From contig NZ_QYCN01000001.1 of assembly GCF_003583925.1 (NCBI RefSeq), positions 1 through 64,000 of the forward strand: DNA of 64,000 nt, in the 5' to 3' direction. The translations under genes were made by a program, and so were the position numbers. How positions within the stretch are numbered: position 1 is the first letter of the stretch; each line of letters opens with the position of its first letter. Source of the DNA: Hymenobacter rubripertinctus. Its GTDB lineage: Bacteria > Bacteroidota > Bacteroidia > Cytophagales > Hymenobacteraceae. This document shows, one piece after another, positions 55,514 through 63,865 of the stretch. Under the pieces are notes generated by a model. That model ran no database searches. It saw nothing but the letters and a program-made list of their open reading frames with translations, and had not been told where the DNA came from.

Positions 55514-57085
55514 ATGTTATCACCCCTGCCGCTGATTTCTGCTCCGCCCGTTGGTTTCGGGACTCCTCTGCCCCTGCCCTCCAGCTACTCTATCTGGCCC
55601 TATCAGGCCCGGTTCCGGCAGGCGGCCCAGGCCATTGCCAGCGGTATTTTTGAAGCCCTTGACGAAGACCTGAACCCCCACGTGTTTCTGCTGGCCCTGC
55701 CCCTGGAACCCAACCTGCTGGCCGAGGGCGAAGCACCGGCCGACATCCAGTTTGAACCCCGCGACTGCGGTTTCGAGCCGCCCCAGTTCGGCCAGGTGCT
55801 CAACCGGGGCCGGGTGCTGCAACTCACTCACACCTGGCAGCCCACCGACCTCGACCTGGAGAGTGAGGAGCTGCTGCGCCGCAAGCAGTACGGGCGTGGC
55901 GTGCGCCAGGCCGTGCAGGAGGTGTTCAACGAGCTGGATGCCAACGGCAAGGTGCTGTCCTTTGCCGGATGGCCGGTGCAGGTGGCCCGCCACCTGGTAA
56001 TGCCCGTGCTCCAGCTCAACCGTAAGGTGTACCACAGCTACCCTGCCCTCCAGCCCAACCGCTTCTATACCGATGGCCGGCTGCTGTCGCACTCGCTCAT
56101 TATGGCGGCCATCCTGCGCTTCAACGAGGACTGCATCAAGTCGCTCACCGAACCGGAGCCGGGCTCGGGTTTGCTGATGCGCCCCCGAGAAACCGACGAA
56201 ATTATCCGCTCGGCCGGCAAGCTCTTCATGGATACGCCGGCCCAGGACATGGGCATGAACCCGGCCGCGACCAAGCTGTTTGCCACCTGCAACACCATTT
56301 CCTCGTTGCGCTACGAGGGGGCCGAGGGCGTGGGCAAGATGCTGCTGGCCCGCCGCGGCCACCCCAACCTGTCGGAAGTATTCGCCCTCACCTGCCCCAC
56401 CCCGCTCACCGACTACCGGGCCGTGCGCAAGCTACTGGAAATGACCACGCCCGACGTGAGCCTGCTGGCCGACGGCGAGAACGTGTACGCCCTGGGCCGG
56501 CAGATCGGGCAGTACGATGCCACCCGGGAGGATTTATTCGTCATCAGCTTCGTCACCCATTACGCCTGGGAGTTCCAGCACGGCGGGCAGGTGCTCATGC
56601 GCTCCCACTACGGCCAGCCCAGCCTGCCCCGCACCCGCCTCAACCGTACCAAGTTCCGGCGCGACCTCAAGCGCACCTTCCACCTCACCGACGCGGGCAA
56701 AATCGAGAAGCTCTGGGATGTGGTGCTCGAAGCCAGCCGCCAGAAGGCGGGTACCCTGCTCGTCATTACGACCGAAGCGCTGGCCGAGGCCGACCGGCTC
56801 AAGCTCCAGTGCACCCTCATCGAGCCCGTACCGCTCACGCCCCTCATCACCCGCCTCGTTACGGCCATCGACGGGGCCGTACTCCTCGATCCGGAGGCGT
56901 TCTGCTACTCCATCGGCGTCATCCTCGACGGCAAAGCCTCGGGCCACGGCACCAGCACCCGCGGCGCCCGCTACAACTCCGCCATCCGCTACGTCGACAG
57001 CTCCCCCTACCCCTGCCTGGCCATCGTCGTCAGCGAAGACGGGCTGGTGGACGTGATTACCAAGGACAGCCTGCGGGAGGAGTAG
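55514..57085 (+). CDS. DACNV-type protein with C-terminal diadenylate-cyclase (DisA_N-like) domain
   Basis: The product is 523 residues without signal peptide or membrane helix. The last 120 residues follow the DisA_N (DAC) fold, which makes c-di-AMP from two ATP: GTLLVITTEAL, then the DGA motif (Asp453 in AIDGAVLLD), then a GTSTRGARYNSAIRY segment, then CLAIVVSEDGLVDVI. Canonical DACs have Arg-His-Arg in the second motif; here the equivalent reads RGARYN (residues 483-488), so activity is uncertain. The N-terminal 400 residues (SIWPYQARFRQAAQAIASGIFEAL) fit the DACNV sensor domain described with such cyclases, from memory. It is flanked on both sides by composite palindromes and has no recognisable receptor or phosphodiesterase nearby. 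Confidence 0.78.
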   Translation: MLSPLPLISAPPVGFGTPLPLPSSYSIWPYQARFRQAAQAIASGIFEALDEDLNPHVFLLALPLEPNLLAEGEAPADIQFEPRDCGFEPPQFGQVLNRGRVLQLTHTWQPTDLDLESEELLRRKQYGRGVRQAVQEVFNELDANGKVLSFAGWPVQVARHLVMPVLQLNRKVYHSYPALQPNRFYTDGRLLSHSLIMAAILRFNEDCIKSLTEPEPGSGLLMRPRETDEIIRSAGKLFMDTPAQDMGMNPAATKLFATCNTISSLRYEGAEGVGKMLLARRGHPNLSEVFALTCPTPLTDYRAVRKLLEMTTPDVSLLADGENVYALGRQIGQYDATREDLFVISFVTHYAWEFQHGGQVLMRSHYGQPSLPRTRLNRTKFRRDLKRTFHLTDAGKIEKLWDVVLEASRQKAGTLLVITTEALAEADRLKLQCTLIEPVPLTPLITRLVTAIDGAVLLDPEAFCYSIGVILDGKASGHGTSTRGARYNSAIRYVDSSPYPCLAIVVSEDGLVDVITKDSLREE

Positions 57086-57268
57086 TGGATGAGTGAGATG
57101 GTGGATAAGTGAAGTGGTGTAGATGATCTGTCATCCTGAGCGGAGCGAAGGACCTTATCACGTGAGAACGATAATCGTATCAACGAATCGGTCCTATGTG
57201 ATAAGGTCCTTCGCTCCGCTCAGGATGACAGATCATCTACACTCATTCTCCACTTCACTCATTTACCG
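57085..57268. repeat. Composite palindromic element, copy D
   Basis: Octamers (GTGGATGA, GTGAGATG and similar) start in the last base of the upstream stop codon. Perfect 44-bp arms follow (57118-57161 and 57198-57241, containing GTCATCCTGAGCGGAGCGAAGG). Complementary octamers run on to the stop codon of the converging DUF4442 gene, so the element fills the whole gap. Confidence 0.95.
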
Positions 57269-57781
57269 CTACCGTTTCGCCCTAAACGACCACGTAATCC
57301 GAAACACCGCGACTGTGTCGCCGGCTTCGTCGAGGCCCGTACTGGTGCAGACCACGGTGCGGCCCTCGCCGGTGGCGCGGCTCTCGGCAATGGCCTGGCC
57401 GATGGCGGCCCCGTCGGGGCTGGTGAAGCGGATGAGGCCCACGGCTTTCTTGCTGAAATCGGCCTCCAGGCCCACCACCAGCATCGACACCGGGGAACCG
57501 CTCTGCACATGCATCATGGCCAGCAGGCCGCTGGCCATTTCAGCCGCCATGCTCAGGCAGGCAAAATAGATGCTCTTGAACGGATTCTGGGTCAGGTACT
57601 TGTAGCGCACCGTGATGGTGGCCTGCTCCGGCGTCAGTTCGGCCAGGCGCAGGCCGGCCAGGTAGGCCATCGGCAGGCGGCGCAGCATGAACAGGCGCAG
57701 TTTCAGGGGGTTGCTGATGGTGCGGCGGAACTGCTCCATCCGGGCAGTGCCGGCCGCAGCGGGCGTGGTGGGGTTGGTCAT
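57269..57781 (-). CDS. DUF4442 hotdog-fold protein (thioesterase-like)
   Basis: The product is 170 residues. The DUF4442 core is visible (LTPEQATITVRYKYLTQNPFKSIYFACLSMAAEMASGLLAM, then VVGLEADFSKKAVGLIRFTSPDGA). Relatives have the PaaI/YiiD hotdog fold and are presumed acyl-CoA thioesterases, but no reaction is established. Cytoplasmic. The end of the gene (AAA CGG TAG CGG TAAATGAG) closely resembles the end of the M28 gene, because both stops merge into the same repeat text. Confidence 0.85.
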   Translation of the reverse strand: MTNPTTPAAAGTARMEQFRRTISNPLKLRLFMLRRLPMAYLAGLRLAELTPEQATITVRYKYLTQNPFKSIYFACLSMAAEMASGLLAMMHVQSGSPVSMLVVGLEADFSKKAVGLIRFTSPDGAAIGQAIAESRATGEGRTVVCTSTGLDEAGDTVAVFRITWSFRAKR

Positions 57782-57966
57782 GGCGGGTGGGTTGCTTTCT
57801 ACAAGGAACGAAATTTACTCGTCATGCCGACTATCATCCCCCGCAAATAGGTAAACCCCTCGGCTGCCTGAGTAGTCCGGCAGGCCACTTCGTGCCAGGA
57901 CCGTATTCTTCCGGTCCCTGCGGTATCGATAGCAGGGCGGCGGCGGTAATCAGAAGTCGGGCAGCC

Positions 57967-58533
57967 CTACTTTTTGCGGCGGCCCGGGCGGGCGGGCGGC
58001 GCGGTACCGGCCGGAGCGGGGCCAGCCGCAGCGGGCCGTACCGTCAGCTCGCGGTAGCCGAATGTGGGGTCGGTTTCGCGGCTGAATTCCAACTCCGGTA
58101 GCTCCCCGATGACCAGCTCCACGGTGGTATACACTACGTTTCCGTCCAGCAGATGCCCCCCGATGGTGCGCCCCGTAGAATCGGCAACCGACAAGTGCAG
58201 GTGGCTGCCGCTCACGGCCAGCGTGCCGACCAGGGATACGATTTCAAAATGGCCCTGGTACACCGTCGGGCCTTCCTGGTTGGCCAGGCGCAAAGTGGCC
58301 GTGGTCAGGCTGCCCACGGCGGTCAGCAGGCAGGCCGCTTTCAGATTTTGTTGCTGCACGAAAGCCAGCAGCTCCCGGCGCACATCCTGGCCCGGCCGCA
58401 ACCGCAGCGCGTACGTTCGCAGCGAAGAGGAAGCCGCAAGAGCAGGTAACGGAGCAGCAGGCATAGCCGGGACAGTTTGGGCAACCCCACGGCCGGTGGT
58501 CAGCAGCAGCACTGCCCAGAGAATGAACCGCAT
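57967..58533 (-). CDS. PPC/DUF296-domain protein with signal peptide
   Basis: The product is 188 residues. A signal peptide (ILWAVLLLTTGRGVAQ) precedes a PPC (plants and prokaryotes conserved, DUF296) domain: YALRLRPGQDVRRELLAFVQQQNLKAACLLTAVGSL, EIVSLVGTLAVSGSHLHLSVAD and GGHLLDGNVVYTTVELVIGEL. The GxLxxGxVVxTTxE motif and the HLH triplet are intact. Most PPC proteins are cytoplasmic, some bind DNA, but this one appears exported. A basic Pro/Ala tail ends it. Function unknown. Confidence 0.82.
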   Translation of the reverse strand: MRFILWAVLLLTTGRGVAQTVPAMPAAPLPALAASSSLRTYALRLRPGQDVRRELLAFVQQQNLKAACLLTAVGSLTTATLRLANQEGPTVYQGHFEIVSLVGTLAVSGSHLHLSVADSTGRTIGGHLLDGNVVYTTVELVIGELPELEFSRETDPTFGYRELTVRPAAAGPAPAGTAPPARPGRRKK

Positions 58534-58683
58534 AGGATTGGGGGCCGGAGGAGTCGGGTGGAAGGAAGAAATAAAGAATCGGGCGCTGGCGCGCTAAACA
58601 CAAGGAAAGCTTCCTTTCTGGCGGCTACGGCTGGCCGGCTTCCAGCTCCGGGCTCCTGCCTGCCGGCACTGCCAGCACCGCCT

Positions 58684-59922
58684 TCACTGATTAAAGCGCA
58701 CGTTGCCGTAGCGCATTTTGATGCTCACGTTGCCGGGGTTGCGCATCGGTACGACCCCAAAGGTTCCCTGCGTGTCGCTGGAAGAAGAGCTGGATTCTTC
58801 CGAGTCCACCCTTACCAGGCGCTTGTCTACCAGCAGCTTGCCAAACTCAGTATTCACGTCGAAATCAAAGCCCGCGCCGTCTGCAAAGTTCAGCAGAATG
58901 GTACTGTAACCGCCATCCAGGGTAATGTGGCGGAAGTTCTTGCCGGTATTGCGCACCTCAAAATTAGGGCAATACTGCACCTTCATATCGAGCTGGTTGC
59001 TGAGCTTGTCGATGCTGAATTTGGAATATCCGGAGGAGCCGCGCAGGTTGTGCACCGTGCCCAAGGCCACATCGCCGTACTTGCTGTGCACCGTCAGGTC
59101 CTGCACCGTGGCAATATCAATGTCGGAGTTGTTGTTGAGCAGCTCCACGACTCCGCCTTCGGTGAGGCGCACTTTGGCGTAGGCGGCGTCGATAACGGCT
59201 CGTTTGGCGTAGGGTACGGCGCACTGAGCATTGCACACCTTGAGGGTGTTGCGCGGCCCCTCCAGACGGGCCGTGCGCAGGCTGCCGTAGGCAATGCTGA
59301 GTTCCGTAGCCCCGGTCAGGTCGCCGGTCAGGTTGATTTCGCCGAAGGTATTGTGCAGGGCCAGCGGGTTGTTTTTGGGTACCCACACAGTGTAGTTCAC
59401 CTCGTAGAGCTTGGTGCGGCTGCGGCACTCCCGGGGCAGGGCTCCGAAGCGCGACCGGGCCACGATGCCCCCGGTCACGGGGTCCTGGTCCTGGATCTGC
59501 ACCTGAATCATGTCCTGAAGCTCCTGGGCCTTTTCCTCCGTTTCGGCCCGGGTGATGATGTCCACGTCGGTGCGCACTTCAGGCCGGTTCCAGACGTTCA
59601 CCTGCACCCGGCCATAACGGGTGTCGAGGGTGTAGAGCTTGGTGGCGCTGGTGGCAAACGTGCGGCTGATTTTGCGCACCTTCTCCACGGCCAGCGCGGG
59701 CTGGCCCTCATCCTGCGGCCCCTGGGCACTGCTGCCCGCACGCGCGTCGGGCACTCCCTGGCCCGGCAGACTGGCGGGCGCCGGCTCGTAGAAATGCGCT
59801 TCCGAAGGCGCGGCAGCGGCCGGAGCCTGGGCGTGGCCGGCGGCCACCGTTAGCATGAGCAGAGCCGCCAGCACCAGTCCCTGCCCGGCCCGGCCGCGGT
59901 CAAGAAACCAAAAACGAGGCAT
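58684..59922 (-). CDS. DUF4097-like secreted beta-helical protein
   Basis: The product is 412 residues with a signal peptide (LVLAALLMLTVAAGHAQ). Residues of about 95-400 are short beta repeats of the DUF4097/adhesin-like type (LYTLDTRYGRVQVNVWNRPEVRTDVDI, LALHNTFGEINLTGDLTG, LTVHSKYGDVALGTV, FNFDVNTEFG-type turns). Its start is 4 bp after the stop of the anti-sigma-like gene, so it belongs to the sigma factor operon. In Bacteroidota this trio (ECF sigma, anti-sigma, DUF4097 protein) is recurrent; the last is presumably a periplasmic partner. Confidence 0.8.
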   Translation of the reverse strand: MPRFWFLDRGRAGQGLVLAALLMLTVAAGHAQAPAAAAPSEAHFYEPAPASLPGQGVPDARAGSSAQGPQDEGQPALAVEKVRKISRTFATSATKLYTLDTRYGRVQVNVWNRPEVRTDVDIITRAETEEKAQELQDMIQVQIQDQDPVTGGIVARSRFGALPRECRSRTKLYEVNYTVWVPKNNPLALHNTFGEINLTGDLTGATELSIAYGSLRTARLEGPRNTLKVCNAQCAVPYAKRAVIDAAYAKVRLTEGGVVELLNNNSDIDIATVQDLTVHSKYGDVALGTVHNLRGSSGYSKFSIDKLSNQLDMKVQYCPNFEVRNTGKNFRHITLDGGYSTILLNFADGAGFDFDVNTEFGKLLVDKRLVRVDSEESSSSSSDTQGTFGVVPMRNPGNVSIKMRYGNVRFNQ

Positions 59923-59926
59923 GGGG

Positions 59927-60664
59927 TTACGGAATGCGGCGGCTATCGGCCACCATGTAGGGTTGGCTATGATACTCGCGGATTCGTTCCCGGGTGCGTA
60001 GCTGCTGGGCCAGCAGGTCCAGCCGAATCTGCATGTTGCGGTTCATGGCCGCCAGCACCACGTCGGGCTCGGGGTTGCGGTAGAGCTCCGTTTTAAGCTG
60101 CTGGTACGTCGAGTCGAGGGCGGTGAGTTCCTGCTGCCAGTCGGCCCGGGGCGCGACGGCCGTTTCGGTATCGGCCTGGCGCAGGGCCTGCTCCCGCTCC
60201 GTGAGCTGAGTAGTATAGTAGGCCTCCATGCGCTGCACGGCGCTGGCCAGACGCTGCTCGGGGCCGGTGGCGGCGGCAGTGGCCGCCAGTTCGGGGCCGG
60301 CATAGGAGTCGGGGCTACCCGCCGCCGCCGCCACAACCGGCTGGCCGGTACGCGTCCAGATGGTGGCCTCGGTACGGTGCTGCCAGAACCAGGTGCTCAG
60401 CAGCAGCAGCGTGGCTACGGCCGCTGCCACGCCGTAGGGGCGCGCCGAGCGAACCGCCGCGTCGGGGGCGGCAACCGGCGGCAAGCCGGCCGTCGGGAAG
60501 AGTGGCAGCACCCGCAGGGGCGGGGCTTGCGGCTGGGCCGCCGTCTCTTTCAAGTCCAGGTCCAGGGCAATATCGTCCCACAAATCGGGGCGCGGCTCGA
60601 ACACGTCGAAGTCGGCGCGGTGGTGGTCCATGAAGGTTTCCAGTCCGATATTCTTGTCGTTCAT
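59927..60664 (-). CDS. Putative membrane anti-sigma factor
   Basis: The product is 245 residues. The N-terminal cytoplasmic part (LETFMDHHRADFDVFEPRPDLWDDI) is followed by one membrane helix near 80-95 (GVAAAVATLLLLSTWFWQ) and a periplasmic, coiled-coil-like C-terminus (RMEAYYTTQLTEREQALRQ, then TALDSTYQQLKTELYRNPEPDVVLAAMNRNMQIRLDLLAQQL). It lies between an ECF sigma gene (117 bp upstream) and a secreted protein gene (4 bp downstream). Membrane topology and context make it the likely sigma antagonist; no classic zinc anti-sigma motif is present. Confidence 0.78.
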   Translation of the reverse strand: MNDKNIGLETFMDHHRADFDVFEPRPDLWDDIALDLDLKETAAQPQAPPLRVLPLFPTAGLPPVAAPDAAVRSARPYGVAAAVATLLLLSTWFWQHRTEATIWTRTGQPVVAAAAGSPDSYAGPELAATAAATGPEQRLASAVQRMEAYYTTQLTEREQALRQADTETAVAPRADWQQELTALDSTYQQLKTELYRNPEPDVVLAAMNRNMQIRLDLLAQQLRTRERIREYHSQPYMVADSRRIP

Positions 60665-60780
60665 GGTGGGGTGGTAGGGCAGGCGGGCGGCGGAATCGGC
60701 GGGTCGGGCGCGGGGTGGGCCAGAGCCGGTATCCGCTGTTTCCCGCGGGCAGGTCAGCGTGAAAAAATCAGGTGGCAGCT

Positions 60781-61344
60781 TTACAGACCGTGCTGGCGGG
60801 CCAGCTCCAGGAGCTTTTTGCGGGCCCGGCTGTACTGCGACTTGGAAGTGGATTCAGTGATGTTAAGAATGCCGGCAATTTCGGCGTGGTCGTAACCTTC
60901 GAGCAGGTAGAGGGTGAGCACGACGCGGTAGCCATCGGGCAAATCCTGCACGCAGCGGCGCACCACATCGGCCCGCCAGCTGGTAATTTCCGGATCGGGG
61001 CCGTGGTCAGCCGAGTCGGCGGCGGCTCCATCGTGCTGCTCGCCCAGGGGCACCAGCGTCAGGCGGCGGTTGCGCAGGCAGTTAATGCTCTTGTTGATGA
61101 CGATGCGTTTGAGCCAAGAACCGAACGAGGAGTCGCCTTTGTAGCTGTGCAGCTCCCGGAAAGCGCTCAGAAACGCTTCCTGCAACACGTCCTCGGCCTC
61201 GGCGTAGTCGCCCGTGATGCGCAACGAGGCGTTGAACATGGCCTTGGCATAGCGCTTATAAATTTCGGCCTGGGCGCGCCGGTCGCCCAAACGGCACCGC
61301 TCGACCAGCGGGGCGTTGATGTCGGTGTAAGCAAAAGCCTCCAT
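60781..61344 (-). CDS. ECF-type RNA polymerase sigma factor
   Basis: From ATG 61344 the product is 187 residues. Region 2 is typical (LVERCRLGDRRAQAEIYKRYAKAMFNASLRITGDYAEAEDVLQEAFLSAF), as is the WLKRIVINKSINCLR segment. Region 4 is PDGYRVVLTLYLLEGYDHAEIAGILNITESTSKSQYSRARKKL. It should direct polymerase to a small regulon, usually its own operon. The anti-sigma-like and DUF4097-like genes follow on the same strand. Confidence 0.95.
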   Translation of the reverse strand: MEAFAYTDINAPLVERCRLGDRRAQAEIYKRYAKAMFNASLRITGDYAEAEDVLQEAFLSAFRELHSYKGDSSFGSWLKRIVINKSINCLRNRRLTLVPLGEQHDGAAADSADHGPDPEITSWRADVVRRCVQDLPDGYRVVLTLYLLEGYDHAEIAGILNITESTSKSQYSRARKKLLELARQHGL

Positions 61345-61549
61345 AGGTTGCGTCTGGCTGGGCGGTGGTTCAGGAACAGCGGCAGAATTGTAAATATCCA
61401 CCTTTCCGGGCTGAAACAGTTCGTGCTGGCAGGTAAGCAGGGGAAAGACAGCCGGGCCGGGCCGGGGTTGCATCTATTGCCCAGACAGCTCGCCCACCTA
61501 TCTTTAGGCCAGCCACTTATTTCATCCACCTTAAAGATATCCGGCGCAA

Positions 61550-62080
61550 ATGAAGTTTCCTTCCCTCCTGCTTTTTACGGCTCTCGGTACTTTGGCCGCC
61601 TGCAACAAGCACAACGACTCGCCTACCATCGACTTCGGCCCTAACGGCGGCATTACCCAGCGCGACGCCAGCGGCCGGCTCCAGGGCGACCCTGATCCGA
61701 CGGACTGGACCGTAGATGCCACTTGGAATCAGCAGGAGCAGGACTTGTTTCGGAGTTTAGGCCTGGATCTGAATGCCACCGCCACCGGCAACGTCACCAC
61801 CTCGCAAATCATTGCCTGGCCCAACCCAATTGGGGCTGGCCAAGCTATTTTCCGGTACGACACGCCAGTGCCCGTGTCGTGCAAATTCGTTATCGTAGAT
61901 GCCAAATATCAGGTAGTGGGACCGATGTTAAGCTCTCCGGCCGTTCGCAACGCGGAGTTCTACTACAATGTGCTTGGCAGCGCTTATCAGCAGGGCAAGC
62001 GCTACCGGCTTTATTACGTCTTGTACGACGGCACAGCAATTTACTACAAAGGCCACGGCGACATCAAGATCGGCCTTTAA
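61550..62080 (+). CDS. Hypothetical lipoprotein (176 aa)
   Basis: The N-terminus MKFPSLLLFTALGTLAAC is a lipoprotein signal (Cys18). The mature part is short and beta-rich (QIIAWPNPIGAGQAIFRYDTPVPVSCKFVIVDAKYQVVG, then YYVLYDGTAIYYKGHGDIKIGL). The WPNP…F.Y…V..K…D..Y.V segment resembles an immunoglobulin-like fold of T9SS C-terminal type, but the lipidated N-terminus argues for simple envelope anchoring. Its promoter would lie in the 205-bp gap shared with the divergent sigma gene. Function unknown. Confidence 0.75.
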   Translation: MKFPSLLLFTALGTLAACNKHNDSPTIDFGPNGGITQRDASGRLQGDPDPTDWTVDATWNQQEQDLFRSLGLDLNATATGNVTTSQIIAWPNPIGAGQAIFRYDTPVPVSCKFVIVDAKYQVVGPMLSSPAVRNAEFYYNVLGSAYQQGKRYRLYYVLYDGTAIYYKGHGDIKIGL

Positions 62081-62099
62081 TCGCCTCTACGCAACGCCA

Positions 62100-62132
62100 A
62101 ACGGCCCGCCCGGTAAAACCGAGCGGGCCGTT
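62100..62132. terminator. Hairpin between converging lipoprotein and ALDH genes
   Basis: A 15-bp stem with one mismatch (62100-62114 with 62118-62132), rich in GC with only a short T run. It is probably a shared terminator. Confidence 0.7.
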
Positions 62133-62155
62133 CATGTAATTTAGAAGAGCAAAAG

Positions 62156-63754
62156 CTACACGTCGAACTTGATGCCCTGGGCCAGCGGGAGCGTGGTGCT
62201 GTAGTTGATGGTGTTGGTCTGGCGGCGCATGTACACCTTCCAGGCGTCGGAGCCGGATTCGCGGCCGCCGCCGGTTTCCTTCTCGCCCCCGAAGGCCCCC
62301 CCGATTTCGGCCCCGCTGGTGCCGATGTTCACGTTGGCAATGCCGCAGTCGGAGCCGCCGTAGCTGAGGAAGGTTTCGGCCTCGCGCATGTTGAGCGTGA
62401 AAATGCTCGACGACAAGCCCTGGCGCACGCCGTTTTGCAGGTCGATGGCCGCCGTTACCTCACCGCTGTACTTAATCAGGTAGAGAATGGGCGCGAAGGT
62501 TTCGTCCTGCACCGTGGCGTATTCGTTCTGCGCTTCCACAATGGCGGGCGTCACGTAGGTGCCGGTTGCGTACTTATCACCTTCGAGCACTTCGCCCCCG
62601 ATGAGCAGCTTGCCGCCTTCTTTCTGCACCGCCGCCAGCGCACTCTTGAAGCCGTTCACCGAATCCTGATCAATCAGCGGGCCAACCAGCGTGCCGTCCT
62701 GCAAGGGGTGGCCGATGGGCAGGTTGGGGTAGATTTTGAGCAGGCGCGCCTTCACGTCGTCGTAAATCGAGTCGTGGATGATGAGGCGGCGGGTGCTGGT
62801 GCAGCGCTGCCCGCAGGTGCCCACGGCCCCGAACACGATGCCCGGCAGGGCAATGCCCAAATCGGCGTGCTCGGTGAGGATGATGGCGTTGTTGCCGCCC
62901 AGCTCCAGCAGCGACTTGCCCAACCGGGCTCCCACGGCCTCCCCTACTTTCTTGCCCATGCGGGTGCTGCCCGTGGCCGAAACCAGCGGCACGCGCCCAT
63001 CGGCCGCCATTTTGGCCCCAATCTCGGCGTCGCCGATAATCAGGTTGAAAATGCCCTCAGGCAGGTCGTTGTCCTTGAGCACGTCTTTGATGATGTGCTG
63101 CACGGCTACGCCGGTGAGCGGGGTTTTCTCGGAAGGCTTCCAGATGCAGGTGTCGCCGCAGACGGCCGCCAGCATGGCGTTCCAGCTCCAGACGGCCACC
63201 GGGAAATTGAAGGCCGAAATGATACCCACCACGCCCAGCGGGTGGTACTGCTCGTACATGCGGTGGGCGGGGCGCTCGGAGTGCATCGTCAGGCCGTGGA
63301 GCTGGCGCGAAAGGCCTACCGCGAAGTCGCAGATGTCAATCATTTCCTGCACTTCGCCGAGGCCTTCCTGCAGGATTTTTCCCATTTCGTAGCTCACCAG
63401 CTTGCCCAGCGCGTCCTTGTAGTCGCGGAGCTTGTTGCCGATCTGGCGCACGATTTCGCCGCGCTTGGGCGCCGGCACGGTGCGCCAGGTTTTGAAGGCT
63501 TCCTGGGCCTTGGCCACCACGGCTTCGTAGTCCTCGGCGGTGGCCATAGCCACAGTGCCGATTACCTGGCCATCGGCGGGCGAGTGAATGGTGCGGGTGT
63601 TCTTATTATCAGCGCCGCCCCATTCGAGGCCGGTGCTCCAGGCAGCGTTGTGGTCCTGGATGCCCAGCTCGCGCAGAACCTGCCGGATGCCGTGGTGGTC
63701 GTGGTCCTGTACGTCGGTGCCGGTGGCCACGGCTTCTTCGAGTGCTTGCTTCAT
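62156..63754 (-). CDS. ALDH7-type aldehyde dehydrogenase (aminoadipate-semialdehyde / P6C dehydrogenase-like)
   Basis: The product is 532 residues, cytoplasmic. It has the ALDH core: SAFNFPVAVWSWNAMLAAVCGDTCIWKPSEKTPL, nucleotide-binding SATGSTRMGKKVG, LELGGNNAIILTE with the general-base Glu, and the catalytic Cys in TCGQRCTSTRR. Length and the text around FGGEKETGGGRESGSDAWKVYMRRQTNTINY match antiquitin (ALDH7A1) and bacterial L-piperideine-6-carboxylate dehydrogenases of lysine breakdown. No other lysine-degradation gene is nearby, so the substrate is inferred from family only. It has an unusual His/Asp-rich N-terminal segment (TDVQDHDHHGIRQ). Confidence 0.9.
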   Translation of the reverse strand: MKQALEEAVATGTDVQDHDHHGIRQVLRELGIQDHNAAWSTGLEWGGADNKNTRTIHSPADGQVIGTVAMATAEDYEAVVAKAQEAFKTWRTVPAPKRGEIVRQIGNKLRDYKDALGKLVSYEMGKILQEGLGEVQEMIDICDFAVGLSRQLHGLTMHSERPAHRMYEQYHPLGVVGIISAFNFPVAVWSWNAMLAAVCGDTCIWKPSEKTPLTGVAVQHIIKDVLKDNDLPEGIFNLIIGDAEIGAKMAADGRVPLVSATGSTRMGKKVGEAVGARLGKSLLELGGNNAIILTEHADLGIALPGIVFGAVGTCGQRCTSTRRLIIHDSIYDDVKARLLKIYPNLPIGHPLQDGTLVGPLIDQDSVNGFKSALAAVQKEGGKLLIGGEVLEGDKYATGTYVTPAIVEAQNEYATVQDETFAPILYLIKYSGEVTAAIDLQNGVRQGLSSSIFTLNMREAETFLSYGGSDCGIANVNIGTSGAEIGGAFGGEKETGGGRESGSDAWKVYMRRQTNTINYSTTLPLAQGIKFDV

Positions 63755-63865
63755 AAAAGGGGTAACTATGGGTGGGTGGGAAATACGTTTTCAGGGCCGC
63801 CCCGAAAAAGCGGCCTGTTACAAAGCTAGCAAATTAGATTGGGGCCAGGTTTGGCAGGCCTCACC

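Noticed and set aside
57121..57240. Strong classical terminator between the DACNV and DUF4442 genes
   Set aside because: The stem is far longer than a terminator and has no T run; it belongs to the repeat family, though it may still affect transcript ends.
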